Assembly (NCBI RefSeq): GCF_030930995.1
Contig: NZ_CP133217.1
Coordinates: forward strand, 3,152,001 to 3,216,000
Reading direction: 5' to 3'
DNA length: 64,000 bases
From: Thiothrix subterranea
GTDB taxonomy: Bacteria; Pseudomonadota; Gammaproteobacteria; Thiotrichales; Thiotrichaceae
Positions within the stretch are counted from its first letter, which is position 1. Each line of letters opens with the position of its first letter. The translations under genes were made by a program, and so were the position numbers. The notes below the pieces were generated by a model. The model had not been told where the DNA came from and did no database searches. It was given only the letters and a program-made list of their open reading frames with translations. Of the stretch, positions 24,978 to 34,008 are shown one piece after another.

Positions 24978-25843
24978 CACTGGCATTGCTGATCATTGCG
25001 GGAATTATTGTCGCAGCAATTGCGCTATTCATGCTCGGCATCCACTGGGGCTTCCGCGCCCCACGCCAAATCGAAAACGGTACGCCGCAAGATTTAGATT
25101 TTGCCTTTGAACAAGTGTGGATTCCCGCAGTTGCCAACAAACGCTTATTCGGCTGGTTTTTACCCGCTGGCAATGCCACCCAAACGCTGCTCATCCTGCA
25201 CGGCTGGGGCAGCAATGCCGAACTGATGTTGCCCATCGCTGCACCCTTTCAGCGGGCGGGCTTGAATGTGCTGCTCTTCGATGCCCGCAATCACGGGCAA
25301 AGTGACGCCCACAGCTTTTCCTCCCTGCCACGTTTTGCTGAAGATTTGGAGAGTGCGCTCGCTTGGTTGCACGCCAATCATCCGACGGCTTGCGAGAAGC
25401 TGGTATTGCTGGGGCATTCGGTCGGCGCGGGTGCGGTATTGCTGGCAGCGTCGCAGCGTACCGACATTGCGGCGGTGATTAGCGTTTCGGCGTTTGCGCA
25501 CCCCGAATGGGTGATGCGCCGTTACCTGCAAACTTTGCACTTACCCCACTTCCTGATTCGCCTCATCAACCGTTATGTGCAATGGGTGATCGGGCATCGC
25601 TTTGCGGCGATTGCGCCGCTGAATAGCGTATGCCAAATTGCTTGTCCCATTCTGTTGGTGCACGGGGTAGACGATCAGGTCGTGCCACTCGCGGATGCAC
25701 ATGCCATCATCAGCCATTGCCCGCAAGCACGTTTAACCCTGCTGGAAATTCCCGACGCGGGTCACGCTTCTGTCGATAAAATCGAGGAACACGCGCCCGC
25801 ATTGCTGGCTTTTTTACGGAAAGCGGGTTTCAGGCTATCTTAG
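24950..25843 (+). CDS. Alpha/beta hydrolase, membrane-anchored
   Basis: A serine hydrolase of about 290-297 aa. One N-terminal membrane segment (LTLALLIIAGIIVAAIALFML) is followed by the hydrolase domain: oxyanion loop HGWGSN, nucleophile elbow GHSVGAG, acid HGVDDQ and histidine AGHAS. The frame opens at GTG 24950; TTG at 24974 is an alternative. Either way it overlaps or touches the end of the beta-barrel gene, suggesting coupling. Substrate unknown. Confidence 0.8.
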   Translation: MDRGGLRLLTLALLIIAGIIVAAIALFMLGIHWGFRAPRQIENGTPQDLDFAFEQVWIPAVANKRLFGWFLPAGNATQTLLILHGWGSNAELMLPIAAPFQRAGLNVLLFDARNHGQSDAHSFSSLPRFAEDLESALAWLHANHPTACEKLVLLGHSVGAGAVLLAASQRTDIAAVISVSAFAHPEWVMRRYLQTLHLPHFLIRLINRYVQWVIGHRFAAIAPLNSVCQIACPILLVHGVDDQVVPLADAHAIISHCPQARLTLLEIPDAGHASVDKIEEHAPALLAFLRKAGFRLS

Positions 25844-25872
25844 CGGCTACCTTACCCAATGGAGACCCGCTG

Positions 25873-26337
25873 ATGTTACAAGCCAAACAACCTGCCCCCG
25901 CATTCAGCTCCCCCAATCAGCACGGCACAACAGTGTCACTGGCTGATTTCGCGGGCAAACAGCATGTCGTGCTGTACTTTTACCCCAAAGACGATACCCC
26001 CGGCTGCACCATTGAAGCGAACGAATTCACCGCACTGGTCGCCGAATTTGCCGCGCATAATGCGGTGGTGATTGGTGTTAGCAAGGATGATTGCGGTAGC
26101 CATCAAGCCTTCATCGACAAATTCGGGCTGAAAGTGGAACTGTTGGCGGATACGTCCGGCGAAGTCTGCGCGGCTTATGGCGTGTGGCAGGAAAAGGAAA
26201 AGAACGGCGTGAAAAAAATGGGCATTGTACGTTCCACCTTCGTCATCGACAAAGATGGAACGCTAGTAACCGCTCAGTATCAAGTCACCCCTAACGGTCA
26301 CGCCCAAGCCATGCTGGATGTGGTCAAACAACTTTAA
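25873..26337 (+). CDS. bcp: Peroxiredoxin, Bcp/PrxQ type
   Basis: A 154-aa thiol peroxidase that reduces peroxides. It starts MLQAKQPAPAFSSPNQHG and carries the active-site motif YFYPKDDTPGCT with the peroxidatic Cys; a second Cys five residues further is replaced by Ala-Asn in this branch (CTIEANEF), so it lacks the usual nearby resolving cysteine of some Bcp proteins. Length is normal for the family. A ribosome site GGAGAC precedes the ATG. Confidence 0.9.
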   Translation: MLQAKQPAPAFSSPNQHGTTVSLADFAGKQHVVLYFYPKDDTPGCTIEANEFTALVAEFAAHNAVVIGVSKDDCGSHQAFIDKFGLKVELLADTSGEVCAAYGVWQEKEKNGVKKMGIVRSTFVIDKDGTLVTAQYQVTPNGHAQAMLDVVKQL

Positions 26338-26347
26338 ATTCAGTTCA

Positions 26348-28381
26348 TCAGACCGGAGCCAGCACAAAAGCAATCGTGGCAGAAGCATCGTATTGACTCT
26401 GCCTGCTTTCCCCGTTGATGATGTTTGTCGCTACATAAACATGCTCAGCAAAACCCGCAACACCCGGCGAGGCAATGCAAGTTCCCAACAAGTCCGTCAC
26501 CGATGCCGTCGCCTGATTGGGTGCGCTCGCAACGTCTCCCGATATGCTTGGCGGAGTTAATGTGTTCACGCCTTTAACGAGACTGAAGCTGTAGCTTGCA
26601 TACCCCGCTGGATGTGACGCGGTGAACGGCATGACGACAGTTCCCGGCGATCCCGGCGTGTAGCGTAAGGTTCCGCAATTCGGATCAGCCTCAACACCAC
26701 CTAAAGTTGGCAAGCCGATAGTCGCCACACACGACTGGTTATTCACCATAATACTGATTGAAGCAGTACCATCACGAATCACACTCCCCGTGGCATCCAC
26801 AAACCGGATAGTGATTATATGCGACGAATCAGACAAGCCGACTGTGTTCAGTTGCAAGCCGAGTGCTGGGCTTAACCATAAAAACAACTCAGACGGTGAG
26901 CGTACCGGGAAATATCCGGTTCCCCCCGCTACGCTCGTGGCTGCTTGGGTACGCACTTGGTAACGCCCCAAAGCGGCATTCCAGCGATAATCCGTATACC
27001 CATCGAAGCGGGGCGTGCCATCCACCAGCACTTGATAAAACCTCGCACCCATTATAAAAGCGCGTTGATGGTTAATCAGCAGCGGTAGCGTGCCACCGAA
27101 TGGCACCTTATTGAACTGGTAAGGGTAAGTCGGGTCAACTGTGGTATCCGCAAAACCACCCACAATCCGGTCAAAAGGCACTTTGCCAATGCCCATGAAT
27201 AACGGGGCAGCAGAGGATATAACCAGCCCGGCAACATTGAGTTCGCCGATTTCAGCATCACAGCAAATCAGTAATTTACCCGGTGCGATGACAGCCGTAC
27301 TGGAAGGATTGTTAGGCAACCCCGTTTCCACCCGCGAGACCACCGCTGGCGTTTGCGTCAGGTCGATGGCAGCAAGCCGTTTGGCAGTACCGCGTTCGGT
27401 GACGAATAGCCGTTCCTCACTGGCATCTGCCCAGGTCAAAAAGAACGGCTGAGTCAGCTCAGTCGCCACAACCTGCTTAGTGCCGGTGCTAAACGTGATC
27501 TTGACGATACGCCCGCCCTTTTCAGTTTGCTCACTCACGTAGGCGTGTTGCCGGTCTGCGGTCACGACCAAACCAACCGCATTATTCAGGTTGGTTGCCA
27601 GCGGCGTGATTGTCCCGTCAGCAAGCCTGATCCGCACCAGCCTGCCGACTGATGTAAACTCGACCACATAGGCATAACCATTCGCTTCATCCAGATATAT
27701 CTGTTGCGGTGCGGTCAAACCGCTGGCGAGGACAGTGGCACTGGCACGGTTGGCGCTGCCCAACGGTACTCGCAAGAAATTGCCACTGCGTTCGGTGACA
27801 TAAGCGCTGGTTTCACTGGCAGTCGCCGCAATGTCTTCAGGTTCGGTGTAACCAGTACCTAACACCCGGTACTTGGAGCCAACCCGGTAAGTCGCCCAAC
27901 GCACCGTCATATTGTAACCGTAATCGAGCACCTGCACCTTGGCATAATTGCCCGCATTGGTCAGCACCGCAAAAATATTGCCATTCGTCAATTGGTTACT
28001 GGCATCCGTGCTACCCGGAATCGGTGTGGTGCTGAAACTGAGGGTCTGGAGCGTGGCATGGGTGACGCTGCTCCAGTCAACCTGCCCCAAGTTAACGATT
28101 TTCGCACCATTGACCGGTTTCATCTGCCGTTCTGTCGCGGTCATCTGTTCCCACCAAATGTCACCAGCCCCACCAGCACCGCCCAACGTGCCGGTTTCGC
28201 AGTCAAATATCCACGTACCCTTGAGCACGATTGTTCCTTGCGACACCGTACTCACCAGCGGTCTAATGAGGTCAATGACAGAAATTTTGCCGCTGTATTC
28301 GACAAACAACAGTTGGTTGTGCAGCGGTAGATGGCGGCAACCGATAGCGCCGCCCAGCCCATTAACGATTTGCGTGATCAT
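26348..28381 (-). CDS. Beta-propeller (NHL/YVTN-like) hypothetical protein
   Basis: A 677-aa protein built of repeated blades such as GLTAPQQIYLDEANGYAYV, NNAVGLVVTADRQHAYV and LTQPFFLTWADASEERLFV (about residues 185-360), a propeller pattern. An Ig-like/beta-rich C-terminal part follows. No signal peptide is evident. The start MITQIVNG is preferred because GGGGAG lies 6 nt upstream; an ATG seven codons earlier is possible. It converges with bcp. Function not recognised; binding of a ligand or protein is plausible. Confidence 0.7.
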   Translation of the reverse strand: MITQIVNGLGGAIGCRHLPLHNQLLFVEYSGKISVIDLIRPLVSTVSQGTIVLKGTWIFDCETGTLGGAGGAGDIWWEQMTATERQMKPVNGAKIVNLGQVDWSSVTHATLQTLSFSTTPIPGSTDASNQLTNGNIFAVLTNAGNYAKVQVLDYGYNMTVRWATYRVGSKYRVLGTGYTEPEDIAATASETSAYVTERSGNFLRVPLGSANRASATVLASGLTAPQQIYLDEANGYAYVVEFTSVGRLVRIRLADGTITPLATNLNNAVGLVVTADRQHAYVSEQTEKGGRIVKITFSTGTKQVVATELTQPFFLTWADASEERLFVTERGTAKRLAAIDLTQTPAVVSRVETGLPNNPSSTAVIAPGKLLICCDAEIGELNVAGLVISSAAPLFMGIGKVPFDRIVGGFADTTVDPTYPYQFNKVPFGGTLPLLINHQRAFIMGARFYQVLVDGTPRFDGYTDYRWNAALGRYQVRTQAATSVAGGTGYFPVRSPSELFLWLSPALGLQLNTVGLSDSSHIITIRFVDATGSVIRDGTASISIMVNNQSCVATIGLPTLGGVEADPNCGTLRYTPGSPGTVVMPFTASHPAGYASYSFSLVKGVNTLTPPSISGDVASAPNQATASVTDLLGTCIASPGVAGFAEHVYVATNIINGESRQSQYDASATIAFVLAPV

Positions 28382-28487
28382 CACATTCTCCCCATCTGGC
28401 ATAGTGTTTGAGTTTACCGTTTGGTTGACTCTATGCCGTTGGGAGAGGCTTATATATCCCTTGAACTAGGTAAATTAAGGCAATTAT

Positions 28488-29216
28488 TCAAACCTTCCCC
28501 TCACGCTCCAACTCCGCATACCACAAGGGATTATGGTGCTTGATAAACGCCACTTCCGCCTCGCCCGACTTCATGGTCTCCAGCGATTCCGGCTCTTCCA
28601 CCACCGCGAAATAGATATGTGCCACCAAGCCCAGCAATACCAGTAACACTGCTGCCAAATGAATCACCAACGCCCAGCGGAACACGCCCCCCAAGACCCC
28701 CGCTGATGCGGCAAAATCCAGAAGCATCGGGCTGAGGAACAAATACATTCCCGTCACCGCAATCGCCAGCGAACACGCAATAATCATCGTCCCCAGCAAA
28801 CGTTGCGCCCCGTTGTAACGCCCTTGTGGTGGCACGCTTTTGTGTTTCAGCAAGCCAAACAAATGCGCCAGCGTGATCACCATCGAACTCACATCCGCGA
28901 TAGCTGCCTTCGGCGTTAACACCAGCACATTTTTCAGAAACGGCAATACCACCCGCTTGAAATTCAACAGCGCGTACACGCCAATCACCCCCGCCCACAC
29001 CATACCACCGATGCCGTGCAGCAACACCAGATTGGCATTGCCCCCTAGCAGGTTTTGCAGGAATGTCGGCCAGAATGCCGGAGCAAGGCGCACAAAATCG
29101 CCGGAAATAATGCCAAAGCCAGTCAATACCAGCGTCAGCCAGAAGAAAGCGTTGAACCAGTGGATTGCAATCACATCCTTGGTGCGTACCTTAATGGTGG
29201 GTTTAGTGCTGCTCAT
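28488..29216 (-). CDS. Cytochrome b subunit of molybdoenzyme (formate dehydrogenase gamma/PhsC-like)
   Basis: A 242-aa membrane protein with four to five helices of the FdhI/PhsC di-heme cytochrome b family. Histidines in helix 1 (VIAIHWFNAFFW), helix 2 (VLLHGIGG) and the last helix (LVIHLAAVLL) are candidate heme ligands. It would pass electrons between the iron-sulfur subunit and the quinone pool. It is the third gene of the operon, overlapping the ferredoxin subunit by 14 bp. Confidence 0.8.
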   Translation of the reverse strand: MSSTKPTIKVRTKDVIAIHWFNAFFWLTLVLTGFGIISGDFVRLAPAFWPTFLQNLLGGNANLVLLHGIGGMVWAGVIGVYALLNFKRVVLPFLKNVLVLTPKAAIADVSSMVITLAHLFGLLKHKSVPPQGRYNGAQRLLGTMIIACSLAIAVTGMYLFLSPMLLDFAASAGVLGGVFRWALVIHLAAVLLVLLGLVAHIYFAVVEEPESLETMKSGEAEVAFIKHHNPLWYAELEREGKV

Positions 29217-29952
29217 GGCTGCCCTCCTTGTTACTCACGTCTTGGCGACGGTCGATCAATTTTTTAATACCTGCACCGAGGAATACCGCCATCATCCCGC
29301 CGATACCCAGTGTTCCCAGCGGGTTAACGATGTTTTCCATCAGCGTGCCGGACAAATGCCGCTCATTCAGCTTCGGCATCACCGCGTCAGGAATCGCTTT
29401 GCCCGCCGTGTAGTAATAATGGTTGGGGCCAATATTGACCTCATCCGTCACCAGCGTTTGCCATTCTTTGGCTTTCAACAATTGGGAAACTTCAGAATTC
29501 GGGTCATTGGCATCACCAAAAATCAACGCACGCCCCACACACGTCTCCACGCACGCAGGCTGCAAGCCCTTGTCGATGCGCGGCTGGCAAAACGTGCATT
29601 TGCTAATGGTATTCGTCACCGGATTCAGCCACCGCGCGTCATACGGGCAAGCCGGAACGCACAATTCGCAGCCGGAACAAATCGCATGATCGACCAGCAC
29701 AATGCCGTCTTCACGCTTCCAAGACGCACCGGAGGGGCAAACCTCCACGCACGGCGGGTCGTCGCAATGCTGGCAACGACCGGGGAATAATTGCACTTCC
29801 GGCAACCCCTTGGCATTGACGTATTCGACTTCCTTCACCCAGTCACGCGAGTAACCCAGCGGGGTATCCCATTCCGCACGGCAAGCGACTTCGCACGCCT
29901 TGCAGTTAATGCAGCGGGTGGTATCCGCCAACATCACGTATTTTGCAACCAT
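29203..29952 (-). CDS. 4Fe-4S electron-transfer subunit of molybdoenzyme (PhsB/PsrB-like)
   Basis: A 249-aa ferredoxin-type subunit with four cysteine clusters: C14-C17-C20-C24, C60-C63-C68-C72, CSGCELCVPAC and CTFC...CVETC, as expected for four [4Fe-4S] centres. A C-terminal hydrophobic segment (TLGIGGMMAVFLGAGI) may anchor it, as in FdhB-type proteins. It lies between the catalytic and cytochrome b genes with a 13-bp gap to the former. Confidence 0.88.
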   Translation of the reverse strand: MVAKYVMLADTTRCINCKACEVACRAEWDTPLGYSRDWVKEVEYVNAKGLPEVQLFPGRCQHCDDPPCVEVCPSGASWKREDGIVLVDHAICSGCELCVPACPYDARWLNPVTNTISKCTFCQPRIDKGLQPACVETCVGRALIFGDANDPNSEVSQLLKAKEWQTLVTDEVNIGPNHYYYTAGKAIPDAVMPKLNERHLSGTLMENIVNPLGTLGIGGMMAVFLGAGIKKLIDRRQDVSNKEGSHEQH

Positions 29953-29965
29953 GTTATTCGCCTCC

Positions 29966-32266
29966 TCAGACTTTAGTCACAGTGACCATGTTCATACCCA
30001 TCGAAATACTGCCAATGTGTTTTTCACGGGTATCCGATGCCAGCAACGAATCCGACAACCCTTTGCCAACCGCCGTGGTCATGCGCGTATCCCAATGCCC
30101 AAAACCGTGTACCGTGAACACCGTATCCGGGCGGATGCGCGGCGTGACTTTGGCAGCAATCTTGCCACCACGCCCTTTGGGATCCTTGACCTCCACCGTC
30201 TCACCATCGCTAATGCCGAGCTTGGCGGCAGCGTCCGGGTGTATCCACAGCAAGTTTTCCGGCATGAAATAGTTCAACCAGATATTGTCCTGAGTCCGCG
30301 CATGGGTATGGAAACCCACCCGCCCAAAGGTGAAATGGAATTCACCGTCTTTGGGGCGAGGCTGCTCTGCCCACTCAATCGCATCCGCCATCCCTAGGGC
30401 TTGTAACTGGCTGGGAATCAGCTCGATCTTGCCGCTGGGGGTCGGGAAAACCGACTTACCGCCCATTTCACGCGGGAAGTTAATCGCATCATCGGCAGGC
30501 TTTTTAATAATGCCTTTTTCCTTCAGTTCCGCGAGTGAATAACCGGCTTTTTTCAAACGGTCATCCAGCATATCCGCCACCGAATCATGCGGAAAATACG
30601 CCTCCAGCCCCAAGCGTTGCGACAAAGCTTTGCAAATATCCCACGAGCCTTTGGTATCGTGCAGCGGTTGCATCGCCGGTTCACGCAAGGCAATGAAACC
30701 TTCGCGTGCGCCACCGATCTGCAAGTCGTCATACCGCTCCAAATAGCTGGCTTCGGGCAGGATAATATCGGCATAGCTATTCATTTCATTGGGACTCACG
30801 TCTGCGGCGACGTAAAAATCCATGTTCAGCAAGGCTTTGCGCACCGTGTCATAGTCGGTGCTATTGGTAAAACCATTACCGCCAGCCGTCAGCAAGGCTT
30901 TCAGCGGGTAAGGGTCTTGCTCCGCCATTGCCTTCCACATTTCATTGGTCAAACCGTATTGCGGGTTAGCCAGCGGCCAACGCCCCGGCACACCTGCACC
31001 ATCCGCACGTTGTATTTTGCCTTCAACGTCAACCGCAAACGGATTGTGGGCAAAATCAAAATCGCCATGCCCTTCTTCACGGCTGACATGCGCGTGCGGG
31101 AATTCCGGTAAATCAATCTCAGGCACTTTGATGGTTTGCGGGGTGAAAATACCGCCTTTGCGATCCCACACCCCAAACAACGAGTTAAGGATCGAAATGC
31201 TCATCCCCGTGCCAAGATCATTGGAAGTACGGGTTAAACGGCGCGGGCTGTAAACGAATACCGCAGGGGCTTTCTGCGCCATTTCGAGCGCAATGCGGCG
31301 CACTGTGTCCGCCGGAATCGTGGTGATTGCTTCCTGCCATTCGGGGGTGTATTGCTCGACTTTGGCAGCCAGTTCATCCAAGCCAGTGACGTATTCGGCG
31401 ACAAATTGCTTGTCGTACAGACCACCTTTAATCACCACATGGATCAGTGCCAGCAGGAAGGCATGGTCAGTGAGTGGACGAATCGACAGCCACTCATCCG
31501 CTTTAGAGGCGGTGATGGTGTAACGCGGGTCGGCATAAACGACTTTCGCGCCATTAGCCACCCCGTCAATCCAGCCGAGGGTTTCGCCGTTGTGCAAGGA
31601 TTCGGTAATGTTGCGCCCCATCATCAGGAAGTATTTGCAGTTTTCCAAGTCGATGGTTTCGTTGCCGGTCAGGTTTTTGCCCGCAATCAGCGTATTGGCA
31701 ACGCCGCGTGGCCCGCAGCACAAACCGAACACCGGGCTGGTGGTGTTAGGTGTGCCAAAAGCGTGGGCAAGGCGGTGGTAGGGCTTTTCCCACGTGCCGT
31801 GACCAATCATGACCAGTGCTTGCGGGCCGTATTTTTCTTTTACCTTGGTCAATTCGTGCGCTACTTTGTCGAGTGCTTCATCCCACGGCATCGGTCGCCA
31901 CTGGTTGTCACCGCGTGCGCCGGTACGTTCCATTGGCTGTTTCAAACGGTTGGGTGCAAACGCCACCTGAATGCCGGAATTACCCTTGCCACACACCACC
32001 CCCCGATTGAGCGGGTGTTCGGGGTTGCCGTCGATTTTGAAAGCTTTGCCGTCACGGGTGCGGACTTTTAAGCCACAGCGCCAGTAACACATGTCACAAA
32101 ACCCCCAGTGTTCTTCGTAATCCTTGAGGGTTTCTAGTTCGTGGGGGGCATGGATACGCGCTTGCGCATCAAGGCTTAACGCCGCCGTTGAAACGGCTGC
32201 TGTCCCCATTATGCCTTTGAGAAAGGCGCGGCGCGATGCCTTGCCGGATTGATTCGATTCCTGCAC
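29966..32266 (-). CDS. Molybdopterin oxidoreductase, thiosulfate/polysulfide reductase-type catalytic subunit
   Basis: A 766-aa DMSO-reductase-family enzyme. A Tat signal (ASRRAFLKGIMG) directs it outside the cytoplasm. The N-terminal [4Fe-4S] site is C57-x2-C60-x3-C64-x27-C92, and C183 or C184 (GLCCGPRG) is the likely Mo ligand, as in PsrA/PhsA. Its length and the PhsC-type cytochrome b partner favour a PhsABC-like assignment over SoeABC, whose catalytic subunit is larger. In a sulfur oxidiser it might work on polysulfide, thiosulfate or sulfur in either direction; the substrate is inferred. First gene of the operon. Confidence 0.8.
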   Translation of the reverse strand: MQESNQSGKASRRAFLKGIMGTAAVSTAALSLDAQARIHAPHELETLKDYEEHWGFCDMCYWRCGLKVRTRDGKAFKIDGNPEHPLNRGVVCGKGNSGIQVAFAPNRLKQPMERTGARGDNQWRPMPWDEALDKVAHELTKVKEKYGPQALVMIGHGTWEKPYHRLAHAFGTPNTTSPVFGLCCGPRGVANTLIAGKNLTGNETIDLENCKYFLMMGRNITESLHNGETLGWIDGVANGAKVVYADPRYTITASKADEWLSIRPLTDHAFLLALIHVVIKGGLYDKQFVAEYVTGLDELAAKVEQYTPEWQEAITTIPADTVRRIALEMAQKAPAVFVYSPRRLTRTSNDLGTGMSISILNSLFGVWDRKGGIFTPQTIKVPEIDLPEFPHAHVSREEGHGDFDFAHNPFAVDVEGKIQRADGAGVPGRWPLANPQYGLTNEMWKAMAEQDPYPLKALLTAGGNGFTNSTDYDTVRKALLNMDFYVAADVSPNEMNSYADIILPEASYLERYDDLQIGGAREGFIALREPAMQPLHDTKGSWDICKALSQRLGLEAYFPHDSVADMLDDRLKKAGYSLAELKEKGIIKKPADDAINFPREMGGKSVFPTPSGKIELIPSQLQALGMADAIEWAEQPRPKDGEFHFTFGRVGFHTHARTQDNIWLNYFMPENLLWIHPDAAAKLGISDGETVEVKDPKGRGGKIAAKVTPRIRPDTVFTVHGFGHWDTRMTTAVGKGLSDSLLASDTREKHIGSISMGMNMVTVTKV

Positions 32267-32535
32267 GTTTGACTCCTACTAGCGCGATACAACGACGTTC
32301 ATTGACATCTCTTTATAAGGGATAGTCTGCGGGGCGGGGCACGAATCAACCTTGCTAAATCGCAAGGTTTTGCTGAGTATTTATTGACTTACATCATGAA
32401 AACCCCGATTGTTGCGCGGCTATAAGGGGTGCAATACCTTAGTGCTTTAGTTTGCTATTTTTCAATGCCAAACCGCTTGCCAAGCCCTAGAATCGCCCCT
32501 ACTTTTAGCTCTCTGACTTTTTAGAAGGAATCCCC
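32267..32535. other. Divergent intergenic region upstream of molybdoenzyme operon
   Basis: About 270 bp between divergent operons. It contains the dyad at 32348-32369; no further clear signals were found. Confidence 0.45.
32348..32369. promoter_or_regulatory. Inverted repeat AACCTTGC-N6-GCAAGGTT, candidate operator
   Basis: Perfect 8-bp arms spaced by TAAATC, between the divergent molybdoenzyme and 131-aa/SLAC1 operons. The spacing suits a dimeric regulator; there is no T-run to suggest a terminator. Confidence 0.5.
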
Positions 32536-32931
32536 ATGAAACAAATGATGTTGCAAGAAAAATACCCCGTTTTCACCATGGAAGTCGGCAAAAATGAAAT
32601 TGCCCACCGTACCGTAGACGGCATTGTTGACTATTTCTTAGCGAAAATCGCCGAACACCCTATTGCCCAATTCATTGCGGTTTTCGACCACTACGCGCAC
32701 ACCAAAGCACTGCCACAAGGCGAAATCGCCGCCGACATTATTGCGGCTAAAAACGTAGTGTTCTGCTTCGGTACGCACCTGCCTAACCCGCAAGTGCTGG
32801 CAGTACGCCCCCGCGCCATTGGCATTGCTGAAAAAGCCGATACTTTCGTGATCAGCTTTATGGAAGCGCCCATGCCGCTCGCCAATAACGCGATGGAAGC
32901 CTGGGCAAAAGCATTGGTCATCAACGACTGA
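32536..32931 (+). CDS. Conserved hypothetical protein, 131 aa
   Basis: Not recognised with a function; a soluble alpha/beta protein, full of short strands (QFIAVFDHYAH, KNVVFCFGTHLP, TFVISFMEAP) with His and Cys residues that could bind a ligand. Good ribosome site AGAAGGA before the ATG. It is followed 11 bp later by the SLAC1-type channel gene, so the two are probably one operon opposite the molybdoenzyme, perhaps linked to sulfur-compound handling. Confidence 0.65.
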   Translation: MKQMMLQEKYPVFTMEVGKNEIAHRTVDGIVDYFLAKIAEHPIAQFIAVFDHYAHTKALPQGEIAADIIAAKNVVFCFGTHLPNPQVLAVRPRAIGIAEKADTFVISFMEAPMPLANNAMEAWAKALVIND

Positions 32932-32942
32932 GGATTGGCATC

Positions 32943-33914
32943 ATGGAACACACTCCTGCACCACACGGGCGCTTAGCCTTTTTACCCATCTCATTCTTTT
33001 CGGTGGTGATGGGCTTATCCGGTTTAACGATTGCGTGGGAAAAAGCCCAACATGTCTTTCACCGCGATTTGGGTATCACTGTCGGGATGTTGGCAGTGAC
33101 TGCCAGTGTCTTCGCGCTGTTATTCCTGCTGTATGTGAGCAAGGCGTGGCGTTACCCGCAAAGTGTGGCGCAGGAGTTGGCGCATCCGGTCAAACTGAGT
33201 TTTTTCCCGACGATTTCGATCAGTTTGCTGCTGATTGCCACGGCTTTGTATGGGGTGAATGCTGAGCTTGCCCTGCCCGTCTGGGTGGCGGGAACCTTAT
33301 TGCATCTGGTGTTTACGCTGTATGTGATTAATAAATGGATGCACCACGAACATTTCCAGATTCAGCACATTAACCCCGCTTGGTTTATTCCGGCGGTGGG
33401 GAATGTGCTCGTGCCGGTCGTTGGCGTGCCGCTTGGCTTTGTGGATGTGTCGTGGTTTTTCTTCAGCATCGGCATGTTTTTCTGGCTGATTTTAATGACG
33501 CTGGTGTTTAACCGCATGATGTTTCATCAGGCGATTGATGCGTTTTTGCTGCCCAGTTTGTTCATTTTGATTGCGCCGCCAGCCGTTGGCTTTATTGCCT
33601 ACATGCGCTTGGAAAATGAGCTGGATGCGTTTGCACGGGTGCTGTATTTCTTTGGGCTGTTCCTGACCATTTTGCTGTTTAGCCAAATTGGGCGTTTTGC
33701 GAAATTGAAGTTTGGAATGCCTTGGTGGGCATATTCGTTCCCGTTGGCGGCGATTACGATTGCCAGCTTTATTATGTATGAACAGTCGCAGGCTGCGGCG
33801 TATCTGTGGATTGCCAGCGGTTTGTTGGTCGTGCTGACTGTGTTGGTTGTGTTGCTGGTGACGCTGACGCTACGTGCAATAGTGCGTCACGACATCTGCA
33901 AACCGGGGCATTAA
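32943..33914 (+). CDS. SLAC1/TehA-type anion channel or transporter (TDT family)
   Basis: A 323-aa protein with about ten membrane helices and the family start GRLAFLPISFFSVVMGLSGLTIAW. TDT/SLAC1 proteins export or conduct anions (tellurite, malate, nitrate, sulfite). Next to a sulfur molybdoenzyme, movement of a sulfur oxyanion such as sulfite is an attractive guess, but the substrate cannot be read from sequence. Confidence 0.85.
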   Translation: MEHTPAPHGRLAFLPISFFSVVMGLSGLTIAWEKAQHVFHRDLGITVGMLAVTASVFALLFLLYVSKAWRYPQSVAQELAHPVKLSFFPTISISLLLIATALYGVNAELALPVWVAGTLLHLVFTLYVINKWMHHEHFQIQHINPAWFIPAVGNVLVPVVGVPLGFVDVSWFFFSIGMFFWLILMTLVFNRMMFHQAIDAFLLPSLFILIAPPAVGFIAYMRLENELDAFARVLYFFGLFLTILLFSQIGRFAKLKFGMPWWAYSFPLAAITIASFIMYEQSQAAAYLWIASGLLVVLTVLVVLLVTLTLRAIVRHDICKPGH

Positions 33915-33934
33915 GCCCCACAACGCAAATGGGC

Positions 33935-33963
33935 AAGCACCGCACTGGACAACGGCGGTGCTT
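33935..33963 (+). terminator. Hairpin after the SLAC1 gene
   Basis: AAGCACCGC and GCGGTGCTT form a perfect 9-bp stem with an 11-nt loop, 20 bp after the stop codon. The T-run is weak (TTAATAGTCT). Confidence 0.55.
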
Positions 33964-34008
33964 AATAGTCTAATTCCTGCATTGCAATAATCGACAAGAA
34001 CTACCCCC

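Noticed and set aside
29966-32266. Formate dehydrogenase or SoeA sulfite dehydrogenase
   Set aside because: No selenocysteine/Cys context typical of FdhG was seen, and the protein is clearly shorter than SoeA; PhsA/PsrA-like fits better.
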